Shown one piece after another: positions 61,330 through 64,000 of a stretch of DNA of 64,000 nucleotides. Position 1 is the first letter of the stretch, and each line of letters begins with the position of its first letter. A model generated the notes under the pieces. It saw nothing but the letters and a program-made list of their open reading frames with translations. It had not been told where the DNA came from and ran no database searches. The position numbers and the translations under genes were made by a program. Source of the DNA: Maribacter sp. PR1. Its GTDB lineage: Bacteria; Bacteroidota; Bacteroidia; Flavobacteriales; Flavobacteriaceae. The stretch spans positions 620,001-684,000 of the forward strand of contig NZ_JAQPCG010000001.1 of NCBI RefSeq assembly GCF_028464145.1, in the 5' to 3' direction.

Positions 61330-62823
61330 ATGGAATATTTCATTAATTGTAATACTTCTACTCTTGCGCCTCATAATGTTCCATTAGACCAGCTTAGAGC
61401 TTCGCATTTGTATAGAAGATTAGGATTTAGTGCATCCGTTGACACCATTAATCAGGCAGTTGGTCAGAATGCAGGTACACTTGTGGATTCTTTGGTAGAC
61501 CAAGCAATCAACATGCCTCCATTAGCAGCTCCCACTTGGGCAGACTGGACCAATGCCAACTACCCGGAAGACGACGATGCCAGAAGACAAGTACGCAACC
61601 AACAACAATCAGAGTTCCGGTTAGATTATGCCAATGGCATGCTCAACAATAACCTCAGAGATCGGTTAAGCTTCTTTTGGAGCAACCACTTTGTTACGGA
61701 ACTGGATGTTTATGACTGTAACTCTTTCTTGTATTACTATATTAATTGTCTACAACGAAACGCCATTGGTAATTTTAGGGATTTTACCAGCGAAATTGGT
61801 TTAACCAGCGCAATGCTTTACTATTTGGATGGTGTTTTCAATAATGGTAACAATCCAAATGAAAATTACGCTAGAGAGCTTTATGAGCTTTTTACGCTCG
61901 GTGAAGGAAATGGTTATACGGAAGAGGATGTAATTGAAACCGCACGAGCGCTCACAGGGTATGTGGAACGTGGCGAAGTGGGTTGTACGCAAGTAACGTT
62001 TAGGGCAGACCGGCATGATGCCGGAACGAAAACCATTTTTGGTCAAACCGGAAATTGGGGTTATGATGATGTCATTACCATTTTGTTCCAACAGCGACCC
62101 AATGAAATCGCAGAATTTATCTGTAGGAAATTATATGAGTTTTTCGTTCATCCAGACTCTAGGGACGAAGCCAACAATGCGCAGGTAATTATAGACGGCA
62201 TGGCGGCTACTTTTTTAGCCAATGACTTTGAAATAGCCCCTGTTTTAAGGCAATTGTTCAAGAGTCAACACTTTTTTGACGACGAAGCCATTGGTGTCAT
62301 CATTAAAAGCCCCATAGACTTTTATTTCAACACATTAAAGGAAACCAGCTTTGCCTACACGGATACTACCGTTAGCGAAATGCTAAACTATAGTAGACTG
62401 TTGAGCCAAGAATTGTTTGATCCTGTTGACGTTGCCGGTTGGCAAAGGGATAGATCCTGGATCAATACGAACTTCATTATTGGTCGATGGTTAACTATTG
62501 AAAGCATGTTGGAAGCATTTTATCAGGCAGACGATGAACAGTTCAGGTCCTTGGGATTGTCTATATCGGGAAATACCGGATTAACCAGTAACAATCCTGA
62601 TGAAGTTTCTAGACTAATTATTGATTTTATCCTACCCAAAGGTCTTCTGAACGATGGGGAATATCAAAAAGCCTACGATATCTTTAGAAGTGATGTCGAG
62701 GATGTATATTACGAAGGAGGAAATCAAGTATCATGGACCTTGGCCACATGGCCAGCGGCTCCCTTCCAAGTCTATCTATTACTTCAATATTTGGCGAGAC
62801 AACCTGAATTTCAACTAAAATAA
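61330..62823 (+). CDS. DUF1800-family protein
   Basis: 497 residues. Its pattern is LRASHLYRRLGFSASVDTINQ at the start, FFWSNHFVTE, NYARELYELFTLGEGNGYTEEDV (a strong DUF1800 motif) and DVAGWQRDRSWINTNFIIGRW. No signal peptide is obvious at this start. In many Bacteroidetes and Planctomycetes the gene sits directly before a DUF1501 gene, as here (11-base gap). Function unknown; the pair is presumed to act together, perhaps in the cell envelope. Confidence 0.9.
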   Translation: MEYFINCNTSTLAPHNVPLDQLRASHLYRRLGFSASVDTINQAVGQNAGTLVDSLVDQAINMPPLAAPTWADWTNANYPEDDDARRQVRNQQQSEFRLDYANGMLNNNLRDRLSFFWSNHFVTELDVYDCNSFLYYYINCLQRNAIGNFRDFTSEIGLTSAMLYYLDGVFNNGNNPNENYARELYELFTLGEGNGYTEEDVIETARALTGYVERGEVGCTQVTFRADRHDAGTKTIFGQTGNWGYDDVITILFQQRPNEIAEFICRKLYEFFVHPDSRDEANNAQVIIDGMAATFLANDFEIAPVLRQLFKSQHFFDDEAIGVIIKSPIDFYFNTLKETSFAYTDTTVSEMLNYSRLLSQELFDPVDVAGWQRDRSWINTNFIIGRWLTIESMLEAFYQADDEQFRSLGLSISGNTGLTSNNPDEVSRLIIDFILPKGLLNDGEYQKAYDIFRSDVEDVYYEGGNQVSWTLATWPAAPFQVYLLLQYLARQPEFQLK

Positions 62824-62834
62824 CACCTACGACT

Positions 62835-64000
62835 ATGTGCGATATAAACCACAATTCTCCTCATAAAGGCCTACAACACGATGGCCATGATCAAGAACAT
62901 CAGATCTGGAGCCGACGTTCCTTTTTGCAAGCATTAGGAATCGCCGGTTCCGGTTCCATGATGCTAGGCGCCAATATGCTTACGGCTTCAGGGCCATCCC
63001 CGTTATCTGCAGGTATTGCAGCAGCCGAAACCGATAATATTCTAATATTGATACGCTTATCCGGAGGCAACGATGGATTAAGTACCGTCATCCCTATAGA
63101 GCAATACGATAGTTATGCCAATGCACGTCCCAATATTTACATTCCGGAAAGTAAAGTATTAAAACTTACGGATGAATTTGGAGTTCCTTCCTATATGAGT
63201 GCCTTAGAACCCATGTGGGGCGAAGGCCAATTCAAGGCTGTCCACGGGGTTGGTTATGAAGGTCAGAGTCTATCTCATTTTACTGGGTCCGACATTTTTG
63301 CGAATACCGATTTGGCTACCACCGGATTTAGCGGTCTAAATACAGGTTGGATGGGTAGACATTTTGAAAACATTTATCCAGATTACCTAGTAAATCCACC
63401 AGCAGCCCCTGCGGCCATACAAATTGGACAATTTGGTAGTTTGGTGTTTCAGGGCGAGGAAACCAATTATGCATTTGTCACCTCAAACATCAATCAATTG
63501 GAAGAGATTGCAGAATCCGGAGTTGTATACGGTTTGGACGATTCTCTTTTTAATGATTGTATGTATGGCGACCAATTGAAATTCTTGAGAGGAGTTGCCA
63601 ATACCACCTACGAATACTCTGGTTTAATCCATGAAGCTTACGAACGCGGTGATGCACTGGGATGTGGTGTAGAGTATCAAGATAACGGCTTTGCAAGACA
63701 ATTATCAGTTATTTCCAAATTGATTAAAGGGAACTTAGGAACCAAGGTATATATGATATCCATGGGTGGTTTTGACACGCATGGCAACCAACCTTTGGCC
63801 CATGAAAGATTAATGTCCAATCTTTCCATAGCTATCAACAGTTTTTATGAAGATTTAGCCTGTACAGAACAGGACAATAAGGTTCTAAGTATGACTTTTT
63901 CCGAGTTCGGCAGAAGAATCTTTGAAAACGGTTCTAATGGTACTGATCATGGCAAGGCCGCTCCTACCCTATTTTTTGGTTCTGGCTTAAATGGCAGTGC
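62835..64000 (+). CDS. DUF1501-family exported protein (cut by the window end)
   Basis: Open from the ATG at 62835 to the window end, 388 codons. After about 28 hydrophilic residues comes a twin-arginine-type signal (SRRSFLQALGIAGSG). Family motifs are LIRLSGGNDGLSTVIP, VHGVGYEGQSLSHF, MGGFDTHGNQ, TFSEFGRR and GTDHGKAAP, characteristic of DUF1501 (alkaline-phosphatase-like fold). It is co-transcribed with the DUF1800 gene 11 bases before. The C-terminus lies outside the window. Function unknown. Confidence 0.92.
   Translation, partial: MCDINHNSPHKGLQHDGHDQEHQIWSRRSFLQALGIAGSGSMMLGANMLTASGPSPLSAGIAAAETDNILILIRLSGGNDGLSTVIPIEQYDSYANARPNIYIPESKVLKLTDEFGVPSYMSALEPMWGEGQFKAVHGVGYEGQSLSHFTGSDIFANTDLATTGFSGLNTGWMGRHFENIYPDYLVNPPAAPAAIQIGQFGSLVFQGEETNYAFVTSNINQLEEIAESGVVYGLDDSLFNDCMYGDQLKFLRGVANTTYEYSGLIHEAYERGDALGCGVEYQDNGFARQLSVISKLIKGNLGTKVYMISMGGFDTHGNQPLAHERLMSNLSIAINSFYEDLACTEQDNKVLSMTFSEFGRRIFENGSNGTDHGKAAPTLFFGSGLNGS

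Noticed and set aside
1-64000. CRISPR array, prophage, transposon, toxin-antitoxin or known defence island
   Set aside because: No regularly spaced repeats, transposase, integrase, phage structural gene, or recognisable defence gene set was found on either strand.

Overview
The window is a piece of a Bacteroidetes chromosome, almost certainly from a (probably marine) Flavobacteriaceae. The evidence is a type IX secretion (T9SS) C-terminal sorting domain on a large metallopeptidase, -7 promoter elements of the TAnnTTTG type, weak Shine-Dalgarno signals, many lipoproteins with SC lipoboxes, and family-typical gene sets (serS / TPR protein / DUF4286 / rsmA / mgtE; the ligase-exonuclease-helicase-PdeM repair set; DUF1800-DUF1501). 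Genus is not determinable from what I can see. Most of the window is ordinary housekeeping and accessory chromosome; there is no transposase, integrase, CRISPR array, rRNA or prophage.

Layout. 1-1.3 kb: translesion pair dinB-dnaE (dnaE cut by the window edge), read leftwards from a palindrome-bearing intergenic region. 1.4-7.1 kb: DUF1080 lipoprotein, 2-hydroxyacid dehydrogenase, Gfo/Idh/MocA oxidoreductase, two secreted proteins. 7.1-16.4 kb: an AT-rich block that holds only signalling genes (a soluble histidine kinase of about 2,000 residues with some 13 PAS domains and one GAF domain, three single receivers, one receiver-PAS-DHp protein). A 19-bp direct repeat flanks the block. The right copy is the 3' end of tRNA-Leu(CAA), and the left copy is a detached tRNA 3' fragment, which looks like a decayed island inserted at the tRNA. 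16.6-19 kb: prs, rplY, pth. 19-23.5 kb: T9SS reprolysin-like metallopeptidase plus a fibronectin-type lipoprotein. 23.5-32.5 kb: ribF, an HTTM membrane protein, a VOC protein, serS, a TPR protein, a DUF4286-gamma-glutamylcyclotransferase fusion, rsmA (interrupted near its end by a TAG codon) and mgtE. 32.5-37.2 kb: a tightly packed run of small genes (cupin, esterase, hydroxyacid dehydrogenase, membrane LuxR-type regulator, DUF4199, two VOC proteins, DUF1801, DUF4870-like). 37.2-38.6 kb: an ArsR-controlled cassette without efflux pump or reductase. 38.6-43.9 kb: a bifunctional OlsF-type acyltransferase, aspartate kinase, GNAT, class 1 fructose bisphosphatase, TerB-like protein. 43.9-49.8 kb: four-gene DNA repair operon. 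49.8-61.1 kb: TspO-like protein, flavin disulfide reductase, mfd, TerB-like protein, amino-acid permease, serine hydrolase, thioredoxin-like lipoprotein-type protein, ACT-domain protein, YraN. 61.3-64 kb: DUF1800-DUF1501 pair, the second cut by the window end.

DNA repair is well represented (dinB, dnaE, the ligase set, mfd, YraN). The most notable observations are the tRNA-flanked kinase block, the in-frame amber codon in rsmA, a palindromic repeat inserted in frame in the DNA ligase, the DUF4286-GGCT fusion, and the pump-less ars cassette. I found no wholly new defence or mobile system. Functions are assigned from motifs and family knowledge only; no database search was possible.
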